A stretch of 64,000 nucleotides of DNA from Nordella sp. HKS 07 (GTDB taxonomy: Bacteria; Pseudomonadota; Alphaproteobacteria; Rhizobiales; Aestuariivirgaceae): contig NZ_CP049258.1 in assembly GCF_011046735.1 (NCBI RefSeq), positions 6,218,001 to 6,282,000 on the forward strand, in the 5' to 3' direction. The translations under genes were made by a program, and so were the position numbers. Of the stretch, positions 31,116 to 49,084 are shown one piece after another. The notes beneath the pieces were generated by a model. That model searched no databases. It was not told the origin of the DNA and saw only the letters and a program-made list of their open reading frames with translations. Within the stretch, counting starts at the first letter, position 1; each line of letters opens with the position of its first letter.

Positions 31116-31826
31116 ATGTCCGCCCAGATCGAGATCCGGCAGTATCGCGGCGGCGGCCGGCACGCCCACGACTTCGTCCAGATCCTGTTCCCGATGCGGG
31201 GCGCAATGCGGATCGACATCGAAGGCGAGCGCAATGTTGTGTCGAACCACCGGCTCGCCGTCATCCCGGAAGGCCACGAGCATGATTTCGTCCCCAGCCA
31301 TGACTGCCGCCTGATGGTGCTCGATGTGGACCGCAGCGAGATCGCCGGCGACCTGCCGGCCTCGATCGTCACGCAGGTCGATCCATTCCTGTGGCGATTG
31401 TTCAACCTCATCGGCGACGAGATCGCCGCCGACCAGCACCGCGCCGCCGATGCGGCGCGTCTGGCCTTGACCGGACTTCAGCTGGTCAAGCCCGTTCCTA
31501 CAGCGGCGCCGCGCGTCGACGAGCGCATCCTCGCGGCGCTCGCACGCAGCGACGAGAGTGTTGCCGGCCTGGCGCGCCGGACCGGCCTCGGTCAGAGCCA
31601 GTTCCACGCTCTCTTCCGCGCGACGACCGGGCAGTCGCCGAAACAATTCAGGCTGCGCCGACTGCTCGACCGCGCCGTAGACCGGCTGACCGGCACCCCG
31701 GATCCCATCTCCGAGATCGCCTATGATCTCGGCTATCAGAATGTCTCGTCCTTCAACCGGCTGTTCAAGCAGCGCTTCGGAGTGACGCCATCGGAATTCC
31801 GCGCCGCCGGGCGCAGGAACGGCTAA
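31116..31826 (+). CDS. AraC family regulator with N-terminal cupin-type sensor domain
   Basis: Transcription factor of 236 residues. N-terminal jelly-roll sensor (HAHDFVQILFPMRGAMRIDI, then VIPEGHEHDF, about residues 15-70) and C-terminal double helix-turn-helix with the family signature ISEIAYDLGYQNVSSFNRLF plus FKQRFGVTPSEFR. The start was set at ATG 31116 because GAGGAGA precedes it; an upstream in-frame start at 31056 lies inside the permease gene. Probably regulates the permease and perhaps the aminotransferase gene. Confidence 0.92.
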   Translation: MSAQIEIRQYRGGGRHAHDFVQILFPMRGAMRIDIEGERNVVSNHRLAVIPEGHEHDFVPSHDCRLMVLDVDRSEIAGDLPASIVTQVDPFLWRLFNLIGDEIAADQHRAADAARLALTGLQLVKPVPTAAPRVDERILAALARSDESVAGLARRTGLGQSQFHALFRATTGQSPKQFRLRRLLDRAVDRLTGTPDPISEIAYDLGYQNVSSFNRLFKQRFGVTPSEFRAAGRRNG

Positions 31827-31868
31827 GCCCGCCGGAGCTTCGGCTCATCACAACACGTATGTCTTTAG

Positions 31869-32033
31869 CTAGTGTCCCGAATCCGAAGTTCGCCACAGCT
31901 AGCGGGACCTTCCGAGCGAACTTCGGATTCGGAAGGACACTAGAAAACTTAATGATTCTAGTGTGCTTTTGAACGCGAAGTTCCTGTCGGTGCAAGCCGC
32001 CTGATATCAGGAACTTTGCGTCCAGCACACTAG
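31869..32033. repeat. Paired palindromic element D, copy 2
   Basis: Near-identical to 9206-9370: palindromes 31869-31943 and 31958-32033 with the same ctagtgtcc/ggacactag and ctagtgtgct/agcacactag arms. A few substitutions in the loops and arms distinguish the copies. It lies between the AraC gene and the HAD gene. Confidence 0.85.
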
Positions 32034-32062
32034 CCTCTTCAGCATTTGCGGAGGACCGAAAG

Positions 32063-32788
32063 ATGAAACTGACGGACTACAAGGCCCTGACCTTCGATTG
32101 CTATGGCACGCTGATCGATTGGGAGACCGGCATCTGGAATGCGCTGCAACCGCTCATCTCGGCTGGACAGCTGACGATCGCCCGCGAGGAGGCGCTCAAC
32201 CTGTTCGGCCGCCTCGAAACCGACCAGGAACTCGAGACCCCGTCGCTGCGCTACTCCACCCTGCTCGCCACCGTCCATGCGCGCCTCGCCAGGGCCTGGA
32301 GCACCGCGGTCCATTCCGATCTGCACGAGCGTTTCGGCGCCTCCGTGCCGGACTGGCCCGCCTTCCCGGACTCGGCCGAGGCGCTCAGCTATCTTAAGCG
32401 TCACTACAAGCTCATTATCCTGTCGAACACCGACCGCGTGAGCTTTGCCGCCAGCAACCGCAAGCTCGCCGTCGCGTTCGATGCAGTCTACACCGCCGAG
32501 GATATCGGCTCCTACAAGCCCGACGCCCGCAACTTCGCCTTCCTGCTAAAGCATCTCGACGCCGAGCTCGGCATCGGCAAGGCCGACATCCTGCACACCG
32601 CGCAGAGCCTGCATCACGACCATGTGCCGGCCGAGAAAGCCGGCCTCGCGCGCGCCTGGATCGACCGGCGCTTCGGCCAAGCGGGCGGCGGCGCAACGTT
32701 GCTCCCCAAGAACCCGCCCAAGGTCGATTTCCATTTCAAGAGCCTGGCCGAGCTCGCCGAGGCGCATCGCCGGCAGATCGGCGCATAG
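32063..32788 (+). CDS. HAD-superfamily hydrolase, haloacid dehalogenase type II-like
   Basis: Cytoplasmic hydrolase of 241 residues, close to the length of L-2-haloacid dehalogenases. Motif I is FDCYGTLIDW with Asp12 as nucleophile; motif II LSNTDR, motif III lysine in IGSYKPDARNF, and a C-terminal motif region ILHTAQSLHHDHVPAEKAGL in place of the usual acidic loop. GAGGA stands upstream of the ATG. The acidic motif IV residues are replaced by His-rich sequence, as in many members of this subgroup, so a phosphatase activity is less likely. It is followed by a shared bidirectional terminator. Confidence 0.88.
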   Translation: MKLTDYKALTFDCYGTLIDWETGIWNALQPLISAGQLTIAREEALNLFGRLETDQELETPSLRYSTLLATVHARLARAWSTAVHSDLHERFGASVPDWPAFPDSAEALSYLKRHYKLIILSNTDRVSFAASNRKLAVAFDAVYTAEDIGSYKPDARNFAFLLKHLDAELGIGKADILHTAQSLHHDHVPAEKAGLARAWIDRRFGQAGGGATLLPKNPPKVDFHFKSLAELAEAHRRQIGA

Positions 32789-32810
32789 GCTTTTTCTCAT
32801 GCGCGCAAGC

Positions 32811-32848
32811 AAAAGGCCCGGCGGATCGCTCCACCGGGCCTTTTTTAA
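32811..32848. terminator. Bidirectional terminator between the HAD gene and rpoC
   Basis: AAAAGGCCCGG...CCGGGCCTTTTTT forms a stable hairpin with a T-run on the plus strand and a shorter one on the minus strand. It separates two convergent transcription units. Confidence 0.9.
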
Positions 32849-32865
32849 TTTTGGTCCGCTGCCGT

Positions 32866-37036
<4,171 letters not shown>

Positions 37037-37141
37037 GGACACTGTTCTCCTTTATGCGGGCTTGCCTCCCCGCAGAGGGTGATTGTCTGGACGCGACGAA
37101 ACGAAAGTGCCGGCAGGGCGGCGGACCGCCCTGCCCGTTGA

Positions 37142-41239
<4,098 letters not shown>

Positions 41240-41290
41240 GTTATTTCCTTCGTAAGTGAACTTTTACATGCCAATTCAACAACTTACTTC

Positions 41291-41311
41291 AAACCCTCAT
41301 TTCAAGGGTTT
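41291..41311 (-). promoter_or_regulatory. Small hairpin upstream of rpoB
   Basis: Perfect 7-bp stem AAACCCT/AGGGTTT with a seven-base loop, about 50 bases before the rpoB start. It could affect transcript processing or translation; no function is shown. Confidence 0.35.
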
Positions 41312-41341
41312 CAAGCAAGCTGTTGATCATACCAGTTATGG

Positions 41342-41373
41342 ATCACGGGGCCCGCACCAACGGACCCCGTGAT
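41342..41373 (-). promoter_or_regulatory. Hairpin between rplL and rpoB (attenuator or processing site)
   Basis: 9-bp stem ATCACGGGG/CCCCGTGAT in the spacer just after the rplL stop. No T-run follows on the minus strand. In E. coli this spacer holds a partial terminator and an RNase III site that lower rpoBC expression relative to L7/L12; a similar role here is inference. Confidence 0.5.
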
Positions 41374-41380
41374 ATAGTCA

Positions 41381-41755
41381 TTACTTGAGCTCGACGGAAG
41401 CCCCCACGGCTTCGAGCTTCTTCTTCATCTCTTCGGCGTCCTTCTTGTTGACGCCTTCCTTCACGGCCTTCGGAGCGCCTTCGACCAAGTCCTTGGCTTC
41501 CTTGAGGCCCAGGCCGGTCATCGCGCGGACTTCCTTGATGACTTCGATCTTCTTGTCGCCGGCCTTGGCGAGTACGACCGTGAATTCGGTCTTCTCTTCG
41601 ACCGGAGCGGCGGCAGCGCCACCCGCAGCGGCGGCGACGGCCACCGGAGCGGCGGCGGAAACGCCCCACTTCTCTTCCAGAAGCTTCGAAAGCTCGGCGG
41701 CCTCGAGGACCGTCAAAGCGGACAGATCATCAACGATCTTGGACAGATCAGCCAT
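41381..41755 (-). CDS. rplL: 50S ribosomal protein L7/L12
   Basis: Stalk protein that recruits translational GTPases, 124 residues. N-terminal dimerisation part [20 protein letters not shown], an alanine-rich hinge around residues 36-52 and the C-terminal factor-binding domain ([33 protein letters not shown]). It follows rplJ by about 52 bases. Confidence 0.98.
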   Translation of the reverse strand: MADLSKIVDDLSALTVLEAAELSKLLEEKWGVSAAAPVAVAAAAGGAAAAPVEEKTEFTVVLAKAGDKKIEVIKEVRAMTGLGLKEAKDLVEGAPKAVKEGVNKKDAEEMKKKLEAVGASVELK

Positions 41756-41807
41756 TTTACATTCTCTCTTTCAATCAGTTTGAACCAGGTTTTACTAAAG
41801 CGAGCCG

Positions 41808-42326
41808 TCAGGCAGCTTGGTCTTTGGTGGCATAGGCATTCAGCACCCGCGCCAGCTGACCGGCAGGCGCTTGGACCACGCCCGCGATGCGGGTGGCCGG
41901 CGTCTGGATCATGCCGATGAGCTTTGCCCTGAGCTGGTCGAGCGAGGGCAGTTCCGCGAGGGCCTTGACCGCGGCGGCGTCCATGATGGTCGTGCCGAGC
42001 GCGCCGCCGAGAATGACGAATTTCTCATTCCCCTTGGCGAATTCAGCCGCGACCTTGGGCGCTGCGACCGGATCGGCGGCGTAAGCCACCATGGTCGGAC
42101 CTGTGAACAGGTCCTTGATACCGGCTGCGGGTGTGCCATCCAGAGCAAGCTTAGCGAGACGGTTCTTCGCGACCTTGATGGTCGCGCCCGCCTGGGCCAT
42201 CCTGCCGCGCAGGTCGTTGACCTGATTGACAGTGAGGCCCTTATTGTGGGCCACAACGACAACAGTGGTGTCTTGGAACACCCTGTTGAGCGCTGTGACG
42301 AGCTCTTTCTTCTCAGCTCTCTCCAC
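41808..42326 (-). CDS. rplJ: 50S ribosomal protein L10
   Basis: Base of the L7/L12 stalk, 172 residues. The start was placed at GTG 42326 (reading [20 protein letters not shown]), because AGGAGAG lies five bases upstream and this matches the rhizobial N terminus; the open frame continues upstream without conservation. [20 protein letters not shown] and [13 protein letters not shown] are typical. In E. coli the L10-L7/L12 complex represses translation by binding the leader. Confidence 0.96.
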   Translation of the reverse strand: MERAEKKELVTALNRVFQDTTVVVVAHNKGLTVNQVNDLRGRMAQAGATIKVAKNRLAKLALDGTPAAGIKDLFTGPTMVAYAADPVAAPKVAAEFAKGNEKFVILGGALGTTIMDAAAVKALAELPSLDQLRAKLIGMIQTPATRIAGVVQAPAGQLARVLNAYATKDQAA

Positions 42327-42655
42327 TTGCTCTCTCCTAAGTTGGCGCCCTCTCCGAGGATGAAGGCGCCGATGCACCAGCCGCCGGAACCCGACTGCGC
42401 GAGGCAGATGAGGCTCGAGCGGCGCTCATGTGCCTGTCCCCTCCGCGCATCCCGTGGCTGGGTGACGGAGGCATTGAAGGTTCAAACCGATCACTGTTCC
42501 CGAAGGGGAACACGATCTCTTTGACCTATCTCATGCGGGCTTTCATGTTTAAGCGGAGCGAAGCCCCACGCCAGCAATCTCGGACAGGTTCGCAGGAAAC
42601 TTTTAGATCTCCTGCTAACTGACTGAAAAAATTTCTCTTTTCAGCCAGAAACTTG
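42327..42655 (-). promoter_or_regulatory. Leader region of rplJL-rpoBC (possible L10 autoregulatory leader)
   Basis: The 329 bases between rplA and rplJ hold no gene. They contain a GTTCCC-CTTC-GGGAAC hairpin (about 42499-42514) and, just after rplA, a stem CTGAAAA/TTTTTCAG (42623-42644) that could be a weak terminator or processing site. Position and length fit an L10 leader, but the kink-turn motif was not verified. Confidence 0.4.
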
Positions 42656-43357
42656 TTAGGCGGTAGCCGTAAGGCTCGCAATGTCGAGCTTCAGGCCGGG
42701 GCCCATAGTCGAAGAAATAGACACTTTTTTGACGAAGGTGCCCTTGGCGCCCTGCGGCTTGGCCTTGATCACGGCGTCGACAAACGCCTTGATATTGCCG
42801 GTGATCTGCTCTTCCGAGAAGCTCGCTTTGCCGACGCCGGCCTGGATGATGCCCGCCTTCTCGACACGGAACTCGACGGCGCCGCCCTTGGCCGCCTTGA
42901 CGGCGGCCGTGACGTCCATGGTCACCGTGCCGACCTTCGGGTTCGGCATCATGCCACGCGGGCCCAGCACCTTACCCAGACGGCCGACGAGGCCCATCAT
43001 GTCGGGTGTCGCGACGCAGCGGTCGAAGTCGATCGTGCCCTTGTTGACGATCTCGAAGAGATCCTCGGCACCGACGATATCGGCTCCCGCCTTCTTCGCT
43101 TCCTCAGCCTTGGCACCCTTGGCGAAGACAGCAACGCGAACCGTACGGCCCGAGCCGTTCGGCAGGTTGCACACGCCGCGGACCATCTGGTCGGCATGAC
43201 GCGGATCGACGCCGAGATTCATCGCCACCTCGATGGTCTCGTCAAACTTGGCCGTGGCGCGCGACTTGATGAGCTTCACCGCCTCGCCGAGGCCGTAGAA
43301 CTTCTCGCGGCTCAGGCCTTCGGCGTTCTTCTTAATGCGCTTGGCAATCTTGGCCAT
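42656..43357 (-). CDS. rplA: 50S ribosomal protein L1
   Basis: L1-stalk protein and translational repressor of its own operon in E. coli, 233 residues. Start set at ATG 43357 ([20 protein letters not shown]), with GGGGGA five bases upstream and the rplK stop one base before. Signature [20 protein letters not shown] is intact. Confidence 0.98.
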   Translation of the reverse strand: MAKIAKRIKKNAEGLSREKFYGLGEAVKLIKSRATAKFDETIEVAMNLGVDPRHADQMVRGVCNLPNGSGRTVRVAVFAKGAKAEEAKKAGADIVGAEDLFEIVNKGTIDFDRCVATPDMMGLVGRLGKVLGPRGMMPNPKVGTVTMDVTAAVKAAKGGAVEFRVEKAGIIQAGVGKASFSEEQITGNIKAFVDAVIKAKPQGAKGTFVKKVSISSTMGPGLKLDIASLTATA

Positions 43358-43358
43358 A

Positions 43359-43793
43359 TCAGTCCCCCACCACTTCGATGCCCATCGAGCGGGCGGAACC
43401 GGCAATTTCACGCGTGGCGGCTTCAAGGTCGCGCGCGTTCATGCCCTTTATCTTCTTTTCGGCGATCTCGCGGCACTGGGCCATCGTGACCTTGCCGATC
43501 GGCGCGCCCTTGCCCGGATCCTTCGAACCGGCATTGATCTTGGCCGCCTTCTTGAGGAAATAGGACGCCGGCGGCGCCTTCATCTCGAAGGTGAACGACT
43601 TGTCCTGATAGGCGGTGATGACCACCGGCACCGGCGAGCCCGGCTCCATGCCCTGCGAGGCCGCATTGAAGGCCTTGCAGAATTCCATGATGTTAAGACC
43701 GCGCTGACCGAGCGCGGGACCGATCGGCGGAGACGGATTGGCCTGTCCCGCCGGCACTTGCAATTTAACGTAACCGACTACTTTCTTAGCCAT
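43359..43793 (-). CDS. rplK: 50S ribosomal protein L11
   Basis: GTPase-centre protein, 144 residues. N-terminal [20 protein letters not shown] with the thiostrepton-loop prolines, and C-terminal RNA-binding domain (ALTIMAGTAR-type [35 protein letters not shown]). It nearly touches rplA. Upstream, towards nusG, are two palindromic elements. Confidence 0.98.
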   Translation of the reverse strand: MAKKVVGYVKLQVPAGQANPSPPIGPALGQRGLNIMEFCKAFNAASQGMEPGSPVPVVITAYQDKSFTFEMKAPPASYFLKKAAKINAGSKDPGKGAPIGKVTMAQCREIAEKKIKGMNARDLEAATREIAGSARSMGIEVVGD

Positions 43794-43860
43794 TTGCTTT
43801 CCCTCGCCGTCCGAAGACGGCAGCTGAGGTTAGTGGTCCGGCGCAATGCCTCCCACCGGA

Positions 43861-43908
43861 GATCACGATGACTTTTGACGGTCCCCGTCAAAAGTCATGA
43901 ACGTGATC
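43861..43908 (+). repeat. Single RIME-like palindrome, arm-swapped copy A5
   Basis: Keeps the outer gatcacgatga...tca.gaacgtgatcg frame of the A elements, but its inner stem is cttttgacg/cgtcaaaag instead of gtttggatt/aatccaaac. The stem is preserved although the sequence is wholly replaced. The second palindrome is missing; a different one (type E) takes its place. Confidence 0.75.
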
Positions 43909-43919
43909 GTTCTCATATG

Positions 43920-43967
43920 GAGCATAATGTCATCACCAAGACGCGAGCGTCTTGGTGCATTATGCTC
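43920..43967. repeat. Palindromic element, type E
   Basis: Palindrome with gagcataatg/cattatgctc outer arms and accaagacgc/gcgtcttggt inner arms. It stands where the second palindrome of an A element would be, 12 bases after A5, and 18 bases before the nusG stop (minus strand). Confidence 0.75.
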
Positions 43968-43984
43968 GCAGGCAGGCGATCCGA

Positions 43985-44518
43985 TCAGCGGATCTTCTCG
44001 ACCTGTCCGTATTCGAGCTCGACCGGCGTCGGCCGGCCGAAAATGGAAACTGCCACTTTGAGGCGTTCCCTCTGTTCGTCCACTTCCTCGACGAGTCCGT
44101 TGAAGGAAGCGAACGGACCATCGGCGACGCGAACCTGCTCGCCGACCTCGAATCTGATCGATGTCTTCGGCCGCTCGATGCCTTCCTGAACCTGGTTCAG
44201 GATACGCGCGGCCTCGGCATCGGTGATCGGGATCGGCTTGTTGTCCGATCCCAGGAAGCCCGTCACCTTGGGCGTATTCTTGATCAGGTGATAGGCCTGA
44301 TCGGTGAGGTCCATCTTGACCAGCACATAGCCCGGGAAGAAGCGGCGCTCGCTCTTGAACTTGCGGCCGCGGCGGATCTCGACGACTTCCTCGGTCGGTA
44401 CCATGACCGCCTCGAACAGGTCGCCCAGGCCCTTCTGCGTCGCCTGCTCCTTGATCGAGTCGGCGACCTTCTTCTCGAAGTTCGAATAGGCGTGAACGAT
44501 GTACCAGCGTTTCGTCAT
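43985..44518 (-). CDS. nusG: Transcription termination/antitermination protein NusG
   Basis: RNA-polymerase-binding elongation factor, 177 residues from ATG 44518 ([20 protein letters not shown]). NGN domain with [20 protein letters not shown] and C-terminal KOW domain [19 protein letters not shown]. The start is four bases after the secE stop. Longer upstream readings lie inside secE. Confidence 0.97.
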   Translation of the reverse strand: MTKRWYIVHAYSNFEKKVADSIKEQATQKGLGDLFEAVMVPTEEVVEIRRGRKFKSERRFFPGYVLVKMDLTDQAYHLIKNTPKVTGFLGSDNKPIPITDAEAARILNQVQEGIERPKTSIRFEVGEQVRVADGPFASFNGLVEEVDEQRERLKVAVSIFGRPTPVELEYGQVEKIR

Positions 44519-44522
44519 CCGT

Positions 44523-44717
44523 TCACATCCCGAAAAGCATCTTTTCGACACCCCATTTCAGGATGGCGTCGACGACCAGGAAGAAGACAGACGCCAACAC
44601 CACCATGATCAGGACCATGACGGTCGTGATCATCGTCTCGCGCCGGCTCGGCCAAGTGATCTTCTTGGCTTCCTGGCGGACTTCCTGGAGAAACTCGAGT
44701 GGGTTTGTCTTGGCCAT
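44523..44717 (-). CDS. secE: Preprotein translocase subunit SecE
   Basis: Small single-span translocon subunit, 64 residues, the short alphaproteobacterial form. Conserved amphipathic stretch [20 protein letters not shown] followed by one membrane helix ([20 protein letters not shown]). Located between tRNA-Trp and nusG as in other rhizobia. Confidence 0.97.
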   Translation of the reverse strand: MAKTNPLEFLQEVRQEAKKITWPSRRETMITTVMVLIMVVLASVFFLVVDAILKWGVEKMLFGM

Positions 44718-44735
44718 TTGTCTCTTTCTAGAGGG

Positions 44736-44811
<76 letters not shown>

Positions 44812-44822
44812 ATGTGCCTCCG

Positions 44823-46013
<1,191 letters not shown>

Positions 46014-46049
46014 TTCTACAACCCTGTTCTAGGCTCGGACATCTTAAGT

Positions 46050-46123
46050 TGGAGCGGGTGAGGGGAATCGAACCCCCGTCATCAGCTTGGAAGGCTGTTG
46101 CTCTACCATTGAGCTACACCCGC
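46050..46123 (-). tRNA. tRNA-Gly (TCC anticodon)
   Basis: 74 bases with encoded CCA. Acceptor GCGGGTG/CACCCGC, anticodon loop CTTCCAA (TCC), T-arm GGGGTTCGATTCCC. It precedes the second tuf gene. Confidence 0.97.
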
Positions 46124-46187
46124 CCGGGAACTCGTACTCCTCAAAGCTCGGCCTCAGTCTCGGCGCTTGACCCTCCCCCGATGGCGA

Positions 46188-46272
46188 TGGTGGGGGAAGT
46201 AGGACTCGAACCTACGAAGGCGAAGCCAGCGGATTTACAGTCCGCCCCCTTTGCCGCTCGGGACATTCCCCC
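46188..46272 (-). tRNA. tRNA-Tyr (GTA anticodon)
   Basis: 85 bases with encoded CCA and the long variable arm of class II tRNAs. Acceptor GGGGGAA/TTCCCCC, anticodon loop CTGTAAA (GTA), T-arm TAGGTTCGAGTCCTA. First gene of the tRNA-tuf-secE-nusG run. Confidence 0.97.
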
Positions 46273-46301
46273 GAATCGCCGTATGAGCTTGAGCCAAACG
46301 C

Positions 46302-46330
46302 CAAGGAGCCCGGGGATTGCCCGGGCCCTT
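46302..46330 (-). promoter_or_regulatory. Leader hairpin before tRNA-Tyr
   Basis: Imperfect GC-rich hairpin (AAGG-CCCGG.../...CCGGG-CCTT on the minus strand) between the predicted transcription start and tRNA-Tyr. Perhaps a processing signal; no T-run. Confidence 0.35.
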
Positions 46331-46340
46331 GAGTGGCGGC

Positions 46341-46369
46341 TTTATGCGCGCCGCACGGGAATGTGTCAA
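46341..46369 (-). promoter_or_regulatory. Promoter of the tRNA-Tyr/tRNA-Gly/tuf/tRNA-Trp/secE/nusG run
   Basis: Minus-strand consensus TTGACA (46369-46364) and CATAAA (46346-46341) with a 17-base spacer, about 70 bases upstream of tRNA-Tyr. This is one of the best promoter matches in the window. Confidence 0.75.
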
Positions 46370-46440
46370 CCGCAAAAAGTCCTGCTTCTACAAGGCGCGC
46401 TGGGATTGAGCCGCAAAGGACTTTCTATATAAGGGCGGCC

Positions 46441-47205
46441 ATGTCCGATCACCAGAAGCACCGGCCCCATAACGACGAAATTGAGCGCCTTTACGGCGTG
46501 CATACCGTAGCGGAGGCGCTGAAGAACCCAAAACGCAAATTTATCAAGCTTCTGGCGACCAAGAACGCCGCTGATCGACTCACGGACGAGATCGCCACGG
46601 CGAGAATCACCGTCGAACCCGCCCTTCCCCGCGAGCTCGATCGTCTGCTGGGCCCCGACGCCGTCCATCAGGGCCTGGTCCTCGACTGCGAGCCCTTACG
46701 TCAACCCCGGCTCGACCAGATCCCTCGCCAGGGAATCGTCGTCCTGCTCGACCAGGTGACTGACCCCCATAATGTCGGAGCGATCATGAGGAACTGCGCC
46801 GCCTTCGGAGCGACGGCCCTCGTCGCCACCGCGCGTCATAGCCCGGAAGCCTCGGGCGTGCTGCTCAAATCGGCCTCGGGCGCCTATGAGCATGTCCCCT
46901 TCGCCAAGGTAACCAATCTCGCCCGCGCCATGGAGGAACTGAGGGAATATGGCTTCCTGTTGCTCGGCCTCGACAGCGAGGCGGCCGAGGATATCGGCGA
47001 CGCCCGGATATCGCGCCCCGTGGCACTGGTGCTGGGTGCCGAGGGCAAGGGTCTCAGGCAGTTGACGCGCAAGACCTGCGATCTGGTGGTAAGGCTCGAC
47101 ATGCCGGGCGAGATCAAAAGCCTCAACGTCTCCAATGCGGCGGCGATCGCGCTTTATGCCCTGCATCGCTCGGGTGGCTCGCCTTCCGAAAATGCGCGGG
47201 CCTGA
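46441..47205 (+). CDS. rlmB: 23S rRNA (guanosine-2'-O-)-methyltransferase RlmB-type (TrmH/SPOUT family)
   Basis: SAM-dependent rRNA 2'-O-methyltransferase, 254 residues from ATG 46441. N-terminal substrate-binding domain (RLYGVHTVAEALKNPKRKFI) and C-terminal knotted SPOUT domain with LLDQVTDPHNVGAIMRNCAA, VLGAEGKGLRQLTRKTCD and the knot IKSLNVSNAAAIALY. Upstream frames to 46333 overlap the divergent tRNA promoter and are not conserved. Divergent from the tRNA-tuf run. Confidence 0.94.
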   Translation: MSDHQKHRPHNDEIERLYGVHTVAEALKNPKRKFIKLLATKNAADRLTDEIATARITVEPALPRELDRLLGPDAVHQGLVLDCEPLRQPRLDQIPRQGIVVLLDQVTDPHNVGAIMRNCAAFGATALVATARHSPEASGVLLKSASGAYEHVPFAKVTNLARAMEELREYGFLLLGLDSEAAEDIGDARISRPVALVLGAEGKGLRQLTRKTCDLVVRLDMPGEIKSLNVSNAAAIALYALHRSGGSPSENARA

Positions 47206-47237
47206 AACAGCGGGATCGGGTAGGAAATCTCGTCCAT

Positions 47238-47354
47238 TAGCGCGGGATGCGAAAAAGTGGAAACCGGTTTTTCGCAACAATCCCGCGCTAAAACGTTAGA
47301 ATCGATCACGTTTATGAGTTTGGATTGATTCAATCCAAACTCATCGTGATCTAG
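47238..47354 (-). repeat. Two-palindrome RIME-like element, copy A6
   Basis: Complete element in reverse orientation: tagcgcggga...tcccgcgcta first, then gatcacg...cgtgatc. It fills most of the spacer between rlmB and the MFS gene. Confidence 0.85.
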
Positions 47355-47368
47355 TCGGGAACCGAGCC

Positions 47369-48592
47369 GTGACCACTGCCGAGACCACCAAAGCGCCGTC
47401 GCATGACGACACGGTCATTGCGGTTCTCTCCGCGCTCAGCATCAGCCATCTGCTCAACGACATGATGCAGTCGCTGCTGCCCTCGATCTACCCGATCCTG
47501 AAGGATTCCTATCAGCTCGATTTCAGCCAGATCGGCTTCATCACCCTCGCCTTCCAGCTCACCGCCTCACTGCTGCAGCCGCTTGTCGGCATGTACACCG
47601 ATCGCCGTCCGAAGCCCTATTCGGCGGCCGTCGGCATGGGCATGACGGTGGTGGGGCTCGGTCTCATCGCCACCGCCAACTCCTATCCACTGCTGTTGGC
47701 CGCCGCCGGCTGCGTCGGCATCGGCTCGGCGATCTTCCACCCCGAATCATCGCGCGTCGCGAGACTCGCCTCGGGCGGCCGGCACGGCTTTGCGCAGTCG
47801 CTGTTCCAGGTCGGCGGCAATATCGGCTCGGCCCTCGGCCCCCTGCTTGCCGCCCTCATCATCCTGCCCAATGGTCAGAAGAGCATCGCCTGGTTCATGG
47901 CGGCGGGCATCGTCGCCATGGGGCTTCTGACCTTCGTCGGGCGCTGGTACGCCACTCATGGCCGCGCCCGCGTCGCGAACACGACGAAGCGCGCTCATAT
48001 CGCGCATCTCTCGCCGGGGCGCATCAAGCTCGCCATTGCGGTGCTGGTGGCGCTGGTCTTCTCGAAGTTCGTCTACATGGCGAGCCTCGGCAACTATCTG
48101 ACCTTCTATCTGATCGATACCTTCGGCGTGTCGGTCCACAGTTCGCAGCTCTATCTCTTCGTGTTTCTGGCCGCGGTCGCCGCCGGCACGTTCCTCGGCG
48201 GTCCGCTCGGCGACTATTTCGGCCGGAAATATGTGATCTGGTTTTCGATCCTGGGCACGGTTCCGTTCACCCTCGCTCTGCCCTACGCCAATCTCGAATG
48301 GACGCTGGTGCTTGCCATCATCATCGGGCTCATCCTGTCGTCGGCCTTTTCGGCCATCGTCGTCTTCGCGCAGGAGCTGGTGCCTGGCCGGACTGGCATG
48401 ATCGCCGGCCTGTTCTTCGGCCTGGCCTTCGGCATGGGTGGCTTGGGCGCCGCCATTCTGGGCGAGATCGCCGACATGACCAGCATCAACTATGTCTTCA
48501 AGATCTGTTCGTTCCTGCCGCTCATCGGGCTCGTGACCTGGTTCCTGCCCAATATCGAAGGCAGCCGGCAGCGGGCCAAAGCCGCGGCCTGA
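47369..48592 (+). CDS. MFS transporter, fosmidomycin-resistance (Fsr) type
   Basis: Inner-membrane secondary transporter, 407 residues, about 12 membrane helices. The N-terminal ALSISHLLNDMMQSLLPSIY motif, the GMYTDRRPKPYSAAVGMG loop (MFS motif A variant) and GIGSAIFHPESSRVARLAS are typical of the Fsr family. GTG start 15 bases after the palindromic element. The family exports fosmidomycin and related compounds when overexpressed; the natural substrate is unknown. No regulator is adjacent. Confidence 0.9.
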   Translation: MTTAETTKAPSHDDTVIAVLSALSISHLLNDMMQSLLPSIYPILKDSYQLDFSQIGFITLAFQLTASLLQPLVGMYTDRRPKPYSAAVGMGMTVVGLGLIATANSYPLLLAAAGCVGIGSAIFHPESSRVARLASGGRHGFAQSLFQVGGNIGSALGPLLAALIILPNGQKSIAWFMAAGIVAMGLLTFVGRWYATHGRARVANTTKRAHIAHLSPGRIKLAIAVLVALVFSKFVYMASLGNYLTFYLIDTFGVSVHSSQLYLFVFLAAVAAGTFLGGPLGDYFGRKYVIWFSILGTVPFTLALPYANLEWTLVLAIIIGLILSSAFSAIVVFAQELVPGRTGMIAGLFFGLAFGMGGLGAAILGEIADMTSINYVFKICSFLPLIGLVTWFLPNIEGSRQRAKAAA

Positions 48593-48658
48593 GGCGACGG
48601 ACAGGCGATCAGGAGATTGCACTGCGATAACAGGCCAGCTATATGCGGGTCGCGCGGC

Positions 48659-48733
48659 GCCGGAATAGCTCAGCGGTAGAGCAGCGGTTTTGTAAACCGA
48701 AGGTCGGGGGTTCAATCCCCTCTTCCGGCACCA
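48659..48733 (+). tRNA. tRNA-Thr (TGT anticodon)
   Basis: 75 bases with encoded CCA. Acceptor GCCGGAA/TTCCGGC, D-arm TAGCTCAGCGGTAGAGC, anticodon loop TTTGTAA (TGT), T-arm GGGGTTCAATCCCC. Confidence 0.97.
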
Positions 48734-49084
48734 TTTAGCCAAATAAATTCATACTATTAGAGCGCTGCAACAAACGGTTCCTATCAGGATGCGTGGTCAG
48801 GGTAACGTCAGCATCGGGGAAAGGCGCGCCGCCTAAGTGTCGGCGGACCTTTATGCGGCGGTGCGTCAGCAAGCCGTTCCGGCTTTGCACCGGCAGCTAC
48901 AAATTGCGCCATCGACGGCGACACCATCGAATGCCGGGGTGTGCGAGGGCGAGAATGGCCCAGCAAAGTTTGCGTGCGGAGTATCCCCGCCTGCGGTGGC
49001 GCAATCTCCTCCCCCGAAAAATGTTAGACCGGAAGTAACATCTACTGTCACCGATGCGTACAAATGCGAAGAGGCTCTGTTACG
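48734..49084. other. Non-coding or decayed region after tRNA-Thr
   Basis: Overlapping short open frames (48793-49038 and 48837-49112) have no recognisable domain and no good ribosome-binding site. The place directly behind a tRNA 3' end is a common integration site, but no integrase, and no repeat of the tRNA end, was seen in the window. It may be remnant coding sequence. Confidence 0.4.
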
